Below are positions 39,704-49,458 of a stretch of 64,000 bases of DNA, one piece after another. The stretch covers positions 15,053 to 79,052 of the forward strand of contig UQUT01000010.1 of the NCBI GenBank assembly GCA_900544285.1, given 5' to 3'. The DNA comes from an uncultured Eubacterium sp. Its GTDB lineage: Bacteria; Bacillota; Clostridia; Oscillospirales; CAG-272. A model generated the notes under the pieces. It ran no database searches, was not told the DNA's origin, and saw only the letters and a program-made list of their open reading frames with translations. Made by a program: the position numbers and the translations under genes. The number at the start of each line of letters is the position of its first letter. Within the stretch, counting starts at the first letter, position 1.

Positions 39704-42016
39704 ATGCAATTATGTTCAAGATGCCATAAAAGAATGGCGGTGGTATTCGTCACCAGAATGGAAAACGGCGAAACAAAAAACGAGGGACTTTGCCTCAAAT
39801 GCGCAAAGGAACTCGGCATACCTCAGGTAAACGATATACTCGAAAAAATGGGCATATCGGATGACGATCTCGAAAATATGGAAAACGAGATCGGCTCGAT
39901 GTTCCCGTCGGGCGATGACGGCGACCCCGACGATCCTGCGTCGCGCGCGCCGGCTGTCGATTTTGAAAAGCTGTTCGGCTCCATGCCCGGCTTTCCCGCT
40001 CCGAATCATGCAGGCGGCGAAAAGAAGGGCGAGGGACAGTCACAGCAGAAGGGCAGCGGCGAAAAGAGAAAGCCGCAGAAGAAATTTCTTTCGATGTACT
40101 GTCGCGACCTTACGGCGGACGCAAGAGAAGGCAAACTTGATAAGGTTATAGGCAGGGAGAAGGAAGTGACGAGGATGCTCCAGATTCTCACCCGCCGTCA
40201 GAAGAATAATCCGTGCCTGATAGGCGAGGCGGGCGTCGGTAAAACGGCGATTGCGGAAGCACTTGCGCAGAGAATTGCGGCGGGTACGGTGCCGTATAAG
40301 CTCCGCGACAAGGAGGTTCATCTTCTCGACCTTACGTCGCTCGTTGCCGGAACGCAGTTCCGTGGGCAGTTTGAAAGCCGTATCAAGGGGCTGATTGAAG
40401 AGGTCAAGGCGCTCGGAAACGTTATTCTCGTTATCGACGAGGTGCACAGCATTGTCGGCGTCGGCGATTCCGAGGGCAGCATGAACGCGGCGAATATTCT
40501 TAAACCCGCTCTTTCAAGAGGCGAGGTTCAGATAATCGGCGCAACGACGCTTGCCGAATACAGAAAGTATATTGAAAAGGACACTGCGCTTGAAAGGCGT
40601 TTCCAGCCGATAATGGTTGAGGAACCGTCAATTGAGGACGCAAAGAAGATACTTTCCGGAATAAAGAACTATTACGAAACGTATCACAAAATTCATATTT
40701 CGGACGAGATAGTCGGCAAGGCTGTCGAGCTTTCCGAAAGATATATAACGGACAGATTCCTGCCTGATAAGGCGATCGACCTTCTGGACGAGGCAGCATC
40801 GCACGTTGCGATGAATTCGCCAGTCGTTGAAAGAGTTGCCGAGGTTGAAAAGCAGCTTGCGGAGCTGAAAGCCGAGGCGGAAACGCTTGAAAACAATCCT
40901 CCCGCAGCCGATGCGGACGAAAAGACGCTTTCCGAGCATTACGAAAAGGCGGCGAAGATAAAGTCGAAGCGTATGCAGGACGAGGAGGAATACGAAAAGC
41001 TGAAAAACGAACTTGCGACGGTTGAGCTGGACGTCGGTGCGCTTGCCGACGTCATAGAAGTGTGGACGGGCGTTCCGGCAGGGTCTATAACGGCAAACGA
41101 ATTTGAACGTCTTGCCGGACTTTCCGAGAGAATGAAATCAAGAATTATCGGTCAGGACGCGGCGGTTGATGCAGTCTGCCGCGCGATAAAGAGGAGCAGA
41201 GCGGGCGTTGTTTACAAGAGAAAGCCTGCGTCGTTCATCTTTGCAGGTCCGACCGGCGTCGGCAAGACGGAACTTGTCAAGGTGCTTGCGGCAGACCTGT
41301 TTTCAACGCCGGACGCGCTGATAAGGCTTGATATGTCGGAATATATGGAAAAGCACACCGTTTCAAGACTTATCGGTTCGCCTCCCGGCTATGTTGGCTA
41401 TGACGACGCAGGTCAGCTGACGGAGAAGATACGTCGCAAGCCGTATTCCGTAGTTCTTTTCGATGAGATAGAAAAGGCGCACCCGGATGTGCTGAACATT
41501 CTTCTTCAGATTCTCGATGACGGCAGAATAACGGACGCCCACGGAAAGGAAGTCAAATTTGACAACTGCATAATCGTTATGACGACGAATGCGGGCAGCT
41601 CGACCGGAAAAAACAACGCAGGCTTCGGGTCAACAACGCAGGAGATTTCCGAGGCGAGAACGGAAAAAGCACTTTCCGAATTTCTTCGTCCGGAGTTTAT
41701 AAACCGCGTGGACGAGATAATCACCTTCCGCTCGCTCTCCGAGGAGGATTTTGTTAAGATAGCGGCGATAATGCTCGGCGACCTCAAAAAAGCTGTTGCG
41801 GAGCACGGACTTGAGCTCTCATGGACAGACGCGGCGCTTGAATATATCGCGAAGAAATCATATTCAGTCAAGTTCGGCGCAAGAAATATGCGCAGATTCA
41901 TAACAAAGAACGTTGAAGACCCTGCGGCGGAAAAGCTGATAGAGGGTTACGCAAACGGATACAAAGAAATCAAGGTCGATTCCGACGGAGAAACACTCTC
42001 TGTCGATGTTAAATAA
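39704..42016 (+). CDS. Clp ATPase with N-terminal zinc finger (ClpE-like)
   Basis: 770 residues. Residues 1-35 hold a four-cysteine zinc finger (CSRCH ... CLKCA), as in ClpE, instead of the double ClpC N-domain. Two AAA+ modules follow: Walker A GEAGVGKT with VIDEVHS, a coiled-coil insertion (VEKQLAELKAEAETLE, residues ~385-445), then Walker A GPTGVGKTE with VVLFDEIEKAHPD. A possible ClpP-docking loop reads NNAGFG. It unfolds proteins for degradation or refolding. The ribosome site is weak and no CtsR box was recognised. Confidence 0.9.
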   Translation: MQLCSRCHKRMAVVFVTRMENGETKNEGLCLKCAKELGIPQVNDILEKMGISDDDLENMENEIGSMFPSGDDGDPDDPASRAPAVDFEKLFGSMPGFPAPNHAGGEKKGEGQSQQKGSGEKRKPQKKFLSMYCRDLTADAREGKLDKVIGREKEVTRMLQILTRRQKNNPCLIGEAGVGKTAIAEALAQRIAAGTVPYKLRDKEVHLLDLTSLVAGTQFRGQFESRIKGLIEEVKALGNVILVIDEVHSIVGVGDSEGSMNAANILKPALSRGEVQIIGATTLAEYRKYIEKDTALERRFQPIMVEEPSIEDAKKILSGIKNYYETYHKIHISDEIVGKAVELSERYITDRFLPDKAIDLLDEAASHVAMNSPVVERVAEVEKQLAELKAEAETLENNPPAADADEKTLSEHYEKAAKIKSKRMQDEEEYEKLKNELATVELDVGALADVIEVWTGVPAGSITANEFERLAGLSERMKSRIIGQDAAVDAVCRAIKRSRAGVVYKRKPASFIFAGPTGVGKTELVKVLAADLFSTPDALIRLDMSEYMEKHTVSRLIGSPPGYVGYDDAGQLTEKIRRKPYSVVLFDEIEKAHPDVLNILLQILDDGRITDAHGKEVKFDNCIIVMTTNAGSSTGKNNAGFGSTTQEISEARTEKALSEFLRPEFINRVDEIITFRSLSEEDFVKIAAIMLGDLKKAVAEHGLELSWTDAALEYIAKKSYSVKFGARNMRRFITKNVEDPAAEKLIEGYANGYKEIKVDSDGETLSVDVK

Positions 42017-42035
42017 AAAAAGGTAGGGAAAAGAA

Positions 42036-42305
42036 ATGAATGCAGTCATTATAGTCACAGGCAAGGACACGAAAGGAATAGTTGCGAAGGTATCCGCAAA
42101 GTGCGTTGAGCTCGGCGCAAACATAGCCGATATATCGCAGACGGTAATGAGCGGGTATTTTGCGATGATACTTCTCGTTGAAACGGACGGAATTTCCGTT
42201 CCGTTCCCGGAATTCGTCGATAAAATGGAAACGCTCGGCGGAGAAAACGGTTTCGTCATAAAAGTTATGCACGAGGACATTTTCAACTCGATGCACCGCA
42301 TATAA
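42036..42305 (+). CDS. ACT-domain protein (UPF0237 type)
   Basis: 89 residues forming a single ACT domain: AVIIVTGKDTKGIVAKVSAK, then ADISQTVMSGYFAMILLVE. ACT domains bind small effectors, often amino acids. In most Bacillota this gene lies directly upstream of the PFL-family gene, as here, with a 20-base gap, and the two proteins are presumed to act together. Confidence 0.92.
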   Translation: MNAVIIVTGKDTKGIVAKVSAKCVELGANIADISQTVMSGYFAMILLVETDGISVPFPEFVDKMETLGGENGFVIKVMHEDIFNSMHRI

Positions 42306-42325
42306 TTTTCCGGAGGAGACAAGCC

Positions 42326-43687
42326 ATGATTGAAAGAAACGATATTGCGGAAACGCTGAAAATGATAGAGCACGACCATCTCGACATACGCACGGTTACA
42401 ATCGGCGTTTCGCTTCTCGGTTGCGCCTCATCGGACGGAAAAGTATTTGCAGACAAAATTTACGATAAAATAACGAAAACGGCGGAAAGACTTGTTCCCG
42501 TTTGCAACGAGATTGAAAAGACATACGGAATTCCGATTATAAACAAACGTGTCTCCGTAACCCCGATTGCCATAGCCGGTGCTTCGCTTACAAAAAGTGA
42601 AGACTTCGTCCTTGCGGCAAAGGCGATGGACAGAGCGGCGCACACCGTCGGCATAAACTTCATAGGCGGTTACAGCGCGCTTGTCCAGAAGGGTACAACA
42701 GACGGCGACAAGCGTTTCCTCCGCTCGATTCCCGACGCTCTTACGGAGACCGAAATCGTCTGTTCGTCCGTCAACGTCGGCTCGACAAAGGCAGGAATAA
42801 ATATGGACGCTATCCGTATGATGGGCGGAATTGTCAGGGAAGCTGCCGAGAAAACGGCGGACAACAGCTGTATGGCTTGCGCAAAGCTCGTCATTTTCTG
42901 TAACGCTCCTGATGACAATCCCTTTATGGCAGGCGCCTTCCACGGCGTCGGCGAAGGGGAATCCGTCATAAATGTCGGCGTTTCAGGTCCGGGAGTTGTC
43001 TGCTCTGCGATAAAGGCTATGCCGGATGCATCAATCACCGAAATTTCGGAGACGGTCAAACGTTCGGCGTTCAAAATAACGAGAGTCGGACAGCTTGTCG
43101 CAAAGGAAGCGAGCCGCAGACTCGGAATTCCTTTCGGAATTGTCGACCTTTCTCTCGCGCCGACGCCGGCAATCGGCGATTCCGTTGCGAGAACGCTTGA
43201 AGCTATGGGACTTGAAACGTGCGGCTGCTGCGGAACGACCGCTGCGCTCGCGCTCCTCAATGACGCTGTGAAAAAGGGCGGCGTTATGGCATCATCCTCC
43301 GTCGGCGGGCTTTCCGGTGCGTTCATTCCCGTTTCAGAGGATGAAGGAATGATTGCTGCGGCAAAGAGCGGCTGTTTGACGATTGAAAAGCTGGAAGCTA
43401 TGACGGCGGTCTGCTCCGTCGGTCTTGATATGATAGCCGTTCCGGGCGATACGAGCGCGGCGGTCATCTCCGCAATGATAGCGGACGAGGCGGCAATCGG
43501 CATGATAAACGGAAAGACGACGGCTGTCCGCGTTATTCCGGCGATAGGAAAGAAGGTTGGAGATATGATTTCCTTCGGCGGACTTCTCGGCGACGCGCCG
43601 ATAATGAAGGTCAACACCGCAAGCCCCGAAAAGTTCATTTCAAGAGGCGGCAAAATCCCCGCGCCGATACATTCGCTGAAAAACTGA
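42326..43687 (+). CDS. PFL family protein (UPF0210/DUF711)
   Basis: 453 residues, standard length. Family marks are the N-terminal IAETLKMIEHDHLDIRTVT, NKRVSVTPIAIAGAS and the glycine-rich LETCGCCGTTAALALLNDAV. The fold is related to glycyl-radical enzymes, but no radical-glycine motif is present and the activity is unknown. ATG follows CCGGAGG. Confidence 0.93.
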   Translation: MIERNDIAETLKMIEHDHLDIRTVTIGVSLLGCASSDGKVFADKIYDKITKTAERLVPVCNEIEKTYGIPIINKRVSVTPIAIAGASLTKSEDFVLAAKAMDRAAHTVGINFIGGYSALVQKGTTDGDKRFLRSIPDALTETEIVCSSVNVGSTKAGINMDAIRMMGGIVREAAEKTADNSCMACAKLVIFCNAPDDNPFMAGAFHGVGEGESVINVGVSGPGVVCSAIKAMPDASITEISETVKRSAFKITRVGQLVAKEASRRLGIPFGIVDLSLAPTPAIGDSVARTLEAMGLETCGCCGTTAALALLNDAVKKGGVMASSSVGGLSGAFIPVSEDEGMIAAAKSGCLTIEKLEAMTAVCSVGLDMIAVPGDTSAAVISAMIADEAAIGMINGKTTAVRVIPAIGKKVGDMISFGGLLGDAPIMKVNTASPEKFISRGGKIPAPIHSLKN

Positions 43688-43743
43688 CGCGGCTTTTGTG
43701 AAAATCTACATATAAGGCTAGGCATTTCTATTTATATTTACCC

Positions 43744-43772
43744 TTGATTGTTGCGTTTGAAACATGTATAAT
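43744..43772 (+). promoter_or_regulatory. Promoter of the LamG-type lipoprotein gene
   Basis: -35 TTGATT (43744-43749), 17-base spacer, -10 TATAAT (43767-43772). A ~60-base leader precedes the ATG at 43840. Confidence 0.75.
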
Positions 43773-43839
43773 AGACAATGACGAGATATTGACCGTTTTG
43801 CGGCAATATAAATAAAAAACAAATTCGGAGGAACCAACG

Positions 43840-44808
43840 ATGAAAAAAATTCTGGCACTTTTACTTGTCTGCGCTTTTGCGGTTGCGTTTGTAGCATGCA
43901 CGGGCGAAAAAGAGACAACGACAACCCCCGGCGGCAACGAAACGGTCTCCACGACAACGACAACAGTCGCTGACGCTACCACAACAACCACAACAACCAC
44001 AACAGAGTCAACAACCACAACTGCCACGGAAACAACAACGACGCGCGGCACGGTTGTAGTTACCACAACGGAAGACGCAAAGGCAGAGCTCCCCGAAGGC
44101 GTTAAAGCTGTTATCGACGTAGTCCTTGCTGACGGCACAATGACAGACGCGGCAGGCAACATGAGCTTTGAACTCGTAAAGGGCGCAACTGTAAGTAAGA
44201 CGACAGTCAAGCACGCGGGCAAGGAATACACGGTTGACGCACTCAACATCACGGCAGCAGGTCAGGCTTCCATCGGTACGCTCAACGAAAGCAAGACAAT
44301 CGCTTCCGCTCAGGAATTCTACAACAGAGACTTCTCATTCGAGGCTTTCTATATAATAGGTAACAGAAACGAGACAATCGCGGCTATTTGCGCAACGGAA
44401 AACACTTCCGGCAAGCGCGGTGGCGCAGGTATTGCAGACGCTAAGGGCAACCCCTATTTCTGCATCGGTCTCGGCGGTTCTTATGCAACCTGCTATGCAA
44501 ACACAAATACAACGGCAGGTGAGCTTGTTCACGTTATAGGCGTTTATGATAAGACGGCAAAGCAGCTCAGAATTTATGTAAACGGTCAGCTTTGCAATTC
44601 CGCGGCTCTCGCAAGCGAAATCGTTGCAATCCAGAACGATAAGCTCGCAAATCAGCTCGGCTTCGGTGCTGACGTATCCATGAACGCAAAATATGACTTT
44701 GAGTCCTCATCTTACACACTCGTAAGAGCAAGCATGTATGACTCCGCAGTCACAAACGATCAGGCAGCCGCTATCTACGCATACGCTGTTGCAAATCTCG
44801 CAAAATAA
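43840..44808 (+). CDS. Threonine-rich lipoprotein with LamG-like domain
   Basis: 322 residues. Lipoprotein signal peptide with VACT lipobox (Cys ~21), then a ~55-residue linker almost made of Thr (residues ~25-75), then a ~230-residue domain resembling the concanavalin A-like LamG fold (DFSFEAFYIIGNRNE, LVHVIGVYDKTAKQLRIYVNGQ). Such domains bind glycans or other surface ligands. It is probably displayed away from the membrane by the Thr stalk. GGAGGAACC lies ahead of the ATG, and codon use is shifted toward CTC/ATC-type codons typical of highly expressed genes. Confidence 0.78.
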   Translation: MKKILALLLVCAFAVAFVACTGEKETTTTPGGNETVSTTTTTVADATTTTTTTTTESTTTTATETTTTRGTVVVTTTEDAKAELPEGVKAVIDVVLADGTMTDAAGNMSFELVKGATVSKTTVKHAGKEYTVDALNITAAGQASIGTLNESKTIASAQEFYNRDFSFEAFYIIGNRNETIAAICATENTSGKRGGAGIADAKGNPYFCIGLGGSYATCYANTNTTAGELVHVIGVYDKTAKQLRIYVNGQLCNSAALASEIVAIQNDKLANQLGFGADVSMNAKYDFESSSYTLVRASMYDSAVTNDQAAAIYAYAVANLAK

Positions 44809-44846
44809 TTTGAGTTTCAGTTTTTTGGTTAAGGAATTATTGTAAA

Positions 44847-47120
44847 ATGAAAAAGTTTTTTCGCATAGTCTGCTGTGCGCTTACGTTCATGCTGGTATTT
44901 GCCTGCATTGCTCCGTCTGTGCTTGCAGCCAATCAAAAGGGAAGCGATTCGATAAAGAAGGTTCCGCTTCTTGTTATCATTGCAAGTTTTGACGCAAACG
45001 GAAACGGTATAAACGATTACGATCAGAGCAATCCCACAAAGCTCTATTCCGATAAGACAAAGGATTATTACGGTGAGCAGTGGGCGCAGACCACTCCCGA
45101 TGACCATTGGGACAGATATTTCGGAGAACACAATTCCGTCGCGACTTATTATACGGAAATGACAATGGGCAAAATGACATTTGTCCCCGCGGAATTCACA
45201 AAGACCGTGCCGAACCAGAAGGTTCAGAACGGTGTTCTCGCGGTCACTGTAAACATTGCTCATCCGACGGCAAAGGGCGACGCTCACGCGGCTATCCGCA
45301 CGATAATCACCGCGGCGGACGAATACATCAATTTTGCCGCATACGACACAAACGGCGACAGACGTTGCACGCAGGATGAGCTTGCAATTCTCATTCTCAA
45401 TGCCGGTCCCGACCGTTCCAGCACGGGACAGTACACGCACTCCGGATCTCCGAAGTCATATTTCGGCGTTCACGGCACATCACAGCCTGTGAGCATGCAG
45501 CTTGACGATGTTTTCATCACGTCGAACGGCATGGGCGGACGCGTCTGCAATCTCGGTGAATACAGCAAGGTCGGCACAATAATGCCGATAGGCGTTCCGG
45601 TTCACGAGCTTGCGCACAACTTCGGCGCAGAGGATCTTTATAACAGAGGCGGCGGCAATGACGCAACATGGCCCCAGCCTTACAGATTCTCGCTTCAGTG
45701 CAGCGGCAACCATTCCGGCGGAGGCGCAACGCCGACCTATCTTGACCCTTATCAGAGAGTCAAAATAGGATGGGCTGAGGAGGAAGTCGTCACCGACGGT
45801 ACATACACCCTTTATTCGACTCTTACGGGAAAATACAAGGTTCTGAGAGTCAACACTCCTGATCCTGATGAGTATTTCCTCATTGAAGTCCGACTCAAGG
45901 AAGGCTTTGAAAGAAACCTTACAAAGGGCGGTACGGGCGGTATAATGGTATGGCATATAGACGAGGGAATCAACCGTCTCTATTTTGCGAGCGGCGAGGC
46001 AGACTCATGCACTCCCGTAAACGGCAAGTCTCATGACCCCGGCATAGTTCCGCTCCTCAGAGAGGGCTATGACAAGTACGGCAAGAAAATGACAACCCAA
46101 ACCCCCGACGATCCTTACTATTACGTAAGCGACGATCCGGCAACGGCTGTCTGCAACACGATAAATTACCTTTCCGTCACGGGCAATTCACCTTCGCTCA
46201 ACTCCTATCCTTCAAACTGGAAAGGCGCGCACAACTTCAATCTGAAAATTGAAGCGCTTTCCGAGCCGGGACAGGAAATGAAGGTTAAGATTACGACGGA
46301 GACTTCCGGAAAAGCCGCTCCCACGATCATGACGACAACTCAGAGTCAGGCGACGGACAGCATCGTTCTCAAAAATACAATACTTGCAATCAAGGGCGAA
46401 AAGCTGACAAAATACGGCGTCATCTATTCAAAGGATGACAACCCCACTCTTGAAAACGGTAAATATGCCGAAGGCGTTCTCAGCGCAGACGGAACATACT
46501 TTACGACAACTCTCACCGGACTTGACGCCGGAACGAGATATTATTATAAGGTAGTCACCGCAAACGAAAACATGGAGGGCGAATCAGCTGTTACATCCGT
46601 TTTCTCGGCAAGTCAGGCTACGGAAAAGACGTATTTTGAACTCAAATTGCACAAATACCTCACAAATAAGGATAAGGTGAACACGGTCAAAGTCGATTTC
46701 GGCAAGAAGATCGGTGACGCGCTTGCTACCACATATATGGAAAAAGCGGGCTACACCTTCTGCGGCTGGTATCTCGACGCAGCGTTTACACAGCCTTATG
46801 ATCCGGATTTCACAATGACGAAATACGGCGAGCTTGAACTCTTTGCAAAATGGGAAGAGGGCACTTCGTCCACTACCACAACGACGAAGAAAGACAATCC
46901 GCCCGAAATGACTTCCGGCTCAGAATCAACCGATAAGCCTTCGACGGACGGCTCCGGCAACGTTGTCACAACTGTTACAACCGTTCCGGACGGTAGCACA
47001 ACGACTGACGGCTCTTCCGAAAGCAAAGGTTGCGGCTCGACAATCGGCGCAGGCGCGGCAATCGCGATTGTATCCGTTATCGGCACGGGACTTGTTCTCG
47101 GAAAGAAGAAAACAAAATAA
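44847..47120 (+). CDS. Secreted M6-like metalloprotease with B-repeat and C-terminal anchor
   Basis: 757 residues. Signal peptide (cleavage near LAA-NQK, residue ~28), then a metalloprotease domain with zinc motif VHELAHNFGAEDLYN (residues ~253-267), the HExxH form used by M6 (immune inhibitor A type) enzymes. Next come a Fn3-like segment (TRYYYKVVTANENMEGES), an InlB-type B-repeat (KAGYTFCGWYLDAAFTQPYD ... LFAKWEE) and a Thr/Ser-rich linker, ending in a membrane helix and KKKTK. No LPxTG motif is seen. Likely a cell-surface protease. Confidence 0.82.
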   Translation: MKKFFRIVCCALTFMLVFACIAPSVLAANQKGSDSIKKVPLLVIIASFDANGNGINDYDQSNPTKLYSDKTKDYYGEQWAQTTPDDHWDRYFGEHNSVATYYTEMTMGKMTFVPAEFTKTVPNQKVQNGVLAVTVNIAHPTAKGDAHAAIRTIITAADEYINFAAYDTNGDRRCTQDELAILILNAGPDRSSTGQYTHSGSPKSYFGVHGTSQPVSMQLDDVFITSNGMGGRVCNLGEYSKVGTIMPIGVPVHELAHNFGAEDLYNRGGGNDATWPQPYRFSLQCSGNHSGGGATPTYLDPYQRVKIGWAEEEVVTDGTYTLYSTLTGKYKVLRVNTPDPDEYFLIEVRLKEGFERNLTKGGTGGIMVWHIDEGINRLYFASGEADSCTPVNGKSHDPGIVPLLREGYDKYGKKMTTQTPDDPYYYVSDDPATAVCNTINYLSVTGNSPSLNSYPSNWKGAHNFNLKIEALSEPGQEMKVKITTETSGKAAPTIMTTTQSQATDSIVLKNTILAIKGEKLTKYGVIYSKDDNPTLENGKYAEGVLSADGTYFTTTLTGLDAGTRYYYKVVTANENMEGESAVTSVFSASQATEKTYFELKLHKYLTNKDKVNTVKVDFGKKIGDALATTYMEKAGYTFCGWYLDAAFTQPYDPDFTMTKYGELELFAKWEEGTSSTTTTTKKDNPPEMTSGSESTDKPSTDGSGNVVTTVTTVPDGSTTTDGSSESKGCGSTIGAGAAIAIVSVIGTGLVLGKKKTK

Positions 47121-47181
47121 TCTGTAAAAAGAAACGCGCTCCGCGAGATGATCGCGGGGCGCAGACTTTAATGAGGATAAA

Positions 47182-48471
47182 ATGAAAAGAATACCCGATT
47201 TTGATGAAAACAAAATAATATTTACGTTCGGTGCGATAAGCGACGTGCACATAACCGGCGGTGACGACGATTCCGAAATGAAATTCCGTCGGGCACTCCG
47301 CCAGCTTCGTGCAAAGGCGAAGAACGGGCTTGACGCAATGCTCTTTGTCGGAGATCTGATAAACTCGCGCGACGAAAGGCAGCTTGTGAAATTCAAGGAG
47401 ATATACGATAGCGAAATGCAGCCCGTAGTGCCGATAATGTATTGTCTTGGCAACTGGCACGACCTCTTCTGGGGAGACGAAAATCAGCTGAGAATGGAAA
47501 AATATTTTTATGAATGTCTCGGGACGGAGCATTTTGCCTTTGATACCGACCTCGATATGGCGCAGAGGGCAAACCGACACGCTGTCATAAAAGGACAGCA
47601 CATAATAGCCATGACGCCGATAAGCATTGCGCCGATAAGATACGGAGATGACGCAAAAAAATGGCTTTCGGACATTCTTGAAAAAATAACGGCGGAGGAG
47701 CCGGACAAGAAGATATTCTTCATCACTCATCCGATGATACACAACACCTGCTACGGAAGCCTTCTCGGCGATGAATGGGACACGGCGGATCTGACGCCGA
47801 TCCTCTCAAAATATCCGAACGTGATAACGTTCGGCGGACACCTGCATTATCCGATAAACGACGAGCGAAGCATTATGCAGAAAAAATTTACGTCAATCGG
47901 TTGCGGCGCTGTCAGATATATGGCGATCGAGCACGGGCCGGACGGGAACGGATATATGTATGAGCGAGGCTATGTTGTGCAGTACGGTTATCGATTCTCG
48001 CAGGGGCTTCTTTGCGAGGTTGACGCAAATCAGCACGTACGCGTGACGAGAATGGACTTTTACAATGATAAGATTATAAAAACGCCTTGGGTCATCGGCG
48101 ACGGGCTCGACACCTATCGCGAGGACAGAAAGGATGAGGCGCGCTCGCCTTGGTTTGATGAGTCGGCGGAGCTTTCGGTTGAGAAGGGCGAGGACGAAAG
48201 AGGTCAGAAAACGTATTTCCTCTGCTTTGACGCCGCCGGTGATGACGATATGGTTCATCATTACAGGATAACCGTCGACGCCGAAGGCGACAGGCTCATA
48301 AATAAGACCCTGATAAGCGACTTTTTCCGTCACGGAGACCCTGCGGATATGGAGAAAAAATACAGGGTTGACCTTTGCGATCTGCCCGAAGGGAAGATAA
48401 AAATATCGGTTACTGCGGTCAACTCATGGGATAAAGAAAGTCGACCCCTTGAAAAAACATTTTCGATTTAA
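47182..48471 (+). CDS. Calcineurin-like metallophosphoesterase
   Basis: 429 residues. Metal-binding motifs run in order: FGAISDVHIT, FVGDLINSRD, GNWHDLFWGDE (the Asn-His motif with an inserted Trp), FITHPMIHN and TFGGHLHYP. The last ~130 residues form a beta-rich C-terminal domain (YFLCFDAAGDDDMVHHYRIT). Substrate unknown. It has no signal peptide. ATG follows ATGAGGATAAA. Confidence 0.85.
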   Translation: MKRIPDFDENKIIFTFGAISDVHITGGDDDSEMKFRRALRQLRAKAKNGLDAMLFVGDLINSRDERQLVKFKEIYDSEMQPVVPIMYCLGNWHDLFWGDENQLRMEKYFYECLGTEHFAFDTDLDMAQRANRHAVIKGQHIIAMTPISIAPIRYGDDAKKWLSDILEKITAEEPDKKIFFITHPMIHNTCYGSLLGDEWDTADLTPILSKYPNVITFGGHLHYPINDERSIMQKKFTSIGCGAVRYMAIEHGPDGNGYMYERGYVVQYGYRFSQGLLCEVDANQHVRVTRMDFYNDKIIKTPWVIGDGLDTYREDRKDEARSPWFDESAELSVEKGEDERGQKTYFLCFDAAGDDDMVHHYRITVDAEGDRLINKTLISDFFRHGDPADMEKKYRVDLCDLPEGKIKISVTAVNSWDKESRPLEKTFSI

Positions 48472-48489
48472 CTGCGAAAGGAAATATCT

Positions 48490-49404
48490 ATGGCAACTAT
48501 AAAAGACCTTCTTGACGGAAAAACAAACCACGCAAGCGTTTTCGGACTTCTCCGCGAAATAACGCAGAAGGAAGCGAGAAACGGCTCGTCATTTGTGATA
48601 ATCACGATAAGCGATGGGAAGAGCGAGCTCCCCGCAAAAATGTGGGATACAAAGCGTTCGGACATTCCGTACAGCACGGGGAGCGTCGTTTGCCTGACGG
48701 TTGACGGCGCAATGTTCAACGGTGCGCTCAGCTTCACGGCGAGCAGAATACGTGCGGCGACCGATGCGGACGGCGTCCGCGAAGAGGATTTTATCGCTTC
48801 GGCACCGATACCGGCGCAGGAAATGTATGACTTTATAATGGAAACGATAAATTCCTTTGAGAATGAGTCGCTCCGCAATATAGCGACGACGCTTTATGAG
48901 GAGAACAGGGAAAAGCTCCTCATTTGGCCCGCGGCGCAGAAAATGCATCATAACATCCGCGGCGGACTGCTTTATCACGTATACAGAATGCTCATTTCTT
49001 CCGAATCCGCTTGCAGGGCATACGGCGGCGTTGATGCGGAAATGGTGAAGGCGGGAATAATTCTTCATGACATCGGCAAGCTCCGCGAGATGATTGCCGG
49101 CGATCTCGGGGCAGGAGAATATACTGCGGAGGGCAACCTTTTCGGTCATCTATATCTCGGAACTAAAATGGTTGAGGACTGCGGCGAGAGAATGGGTGCG
49201 GACAGGCAGACTGTCATGCATCTTGCTCATATAATCGCTTCTCACCACGGTAAAAAGGAATTCGGAGCGATTGTCATCCCGCAGACGACCGAGGCATACA
49301 TAGTCAGCGAGCTCGATATGCTTGACGCACAGCTCTATGTCTATGAAAAAGCCGACGAAGAGCTTTCCTCGGGTGAGTTTACAAACGGGCATTATAAATT
49401 CTGA
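48490..49404 (+). CDS. YhaM-type 3'-5' exoribonuclease (OB fold plus HD domain)
   Basis: 304 residues: an OB-type nucleic-acid-binding domain (residues ~1-95) and an HD hydrolase domain with His in RGGLLYHVYRM, HD in IILHDIGKLRE and HH in IIASHHGKKEFG. YhaM trims RNA and single-stranded DNA ends. ATG follows GAAAGG. The gene ends at a bidirectional terminator. Confidence 0.88.
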   Translation: MATIKDLLDGKTNHASVFGLLREITQKEARNGSSFVIITISDGKSELPAKMWDTKRSDIPYSTGSVVCLTVDGAMFNGALSFTASRIRAATDADGVREEDFIASAPIPAQEMYDFIMETINSFENESLRNIATTLYEENREKLLIWPAAQKMHHNIRGGLLYHVYRMLISSESACRAYGGVDAEMVKAGIILHDIGKLREMIAGDLGAGEYTAEGNLFGHLYLGTKMVEDCGERMGADRQTVMHLAHIIASHHGKKEFGAIVIPQTTEAYIVSELDMLDAQLYVYEKADEELSSGEFTNGHYKF

Positions 49405-49410
49405 ATAAAA

Positions 49411-49437
49411 AAATCCGGCTCTGCTCAGAGCCGGATT
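49411..49437. terminator. Bidirectional terminator
   Basis: AAATCCGGCTCT/AGAGCCGGATTT with a 3-base loop, between the converging YhaM-type and thiN genes, with A/T runs on both sides. Confidence 0.93.
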
Positions 49438-49458
49438 TTTGCGTTAAAAGGCGCATAA

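Noticed and set aside
43728..44252. 174-residue Val/Ser-rich frame on the minus strand
   Set aside because: It is the antisense image of the threonine-rich linker of the lipoprotein gene; repeated ACA/ACG codons give Val/Cys-rich mirror frames.
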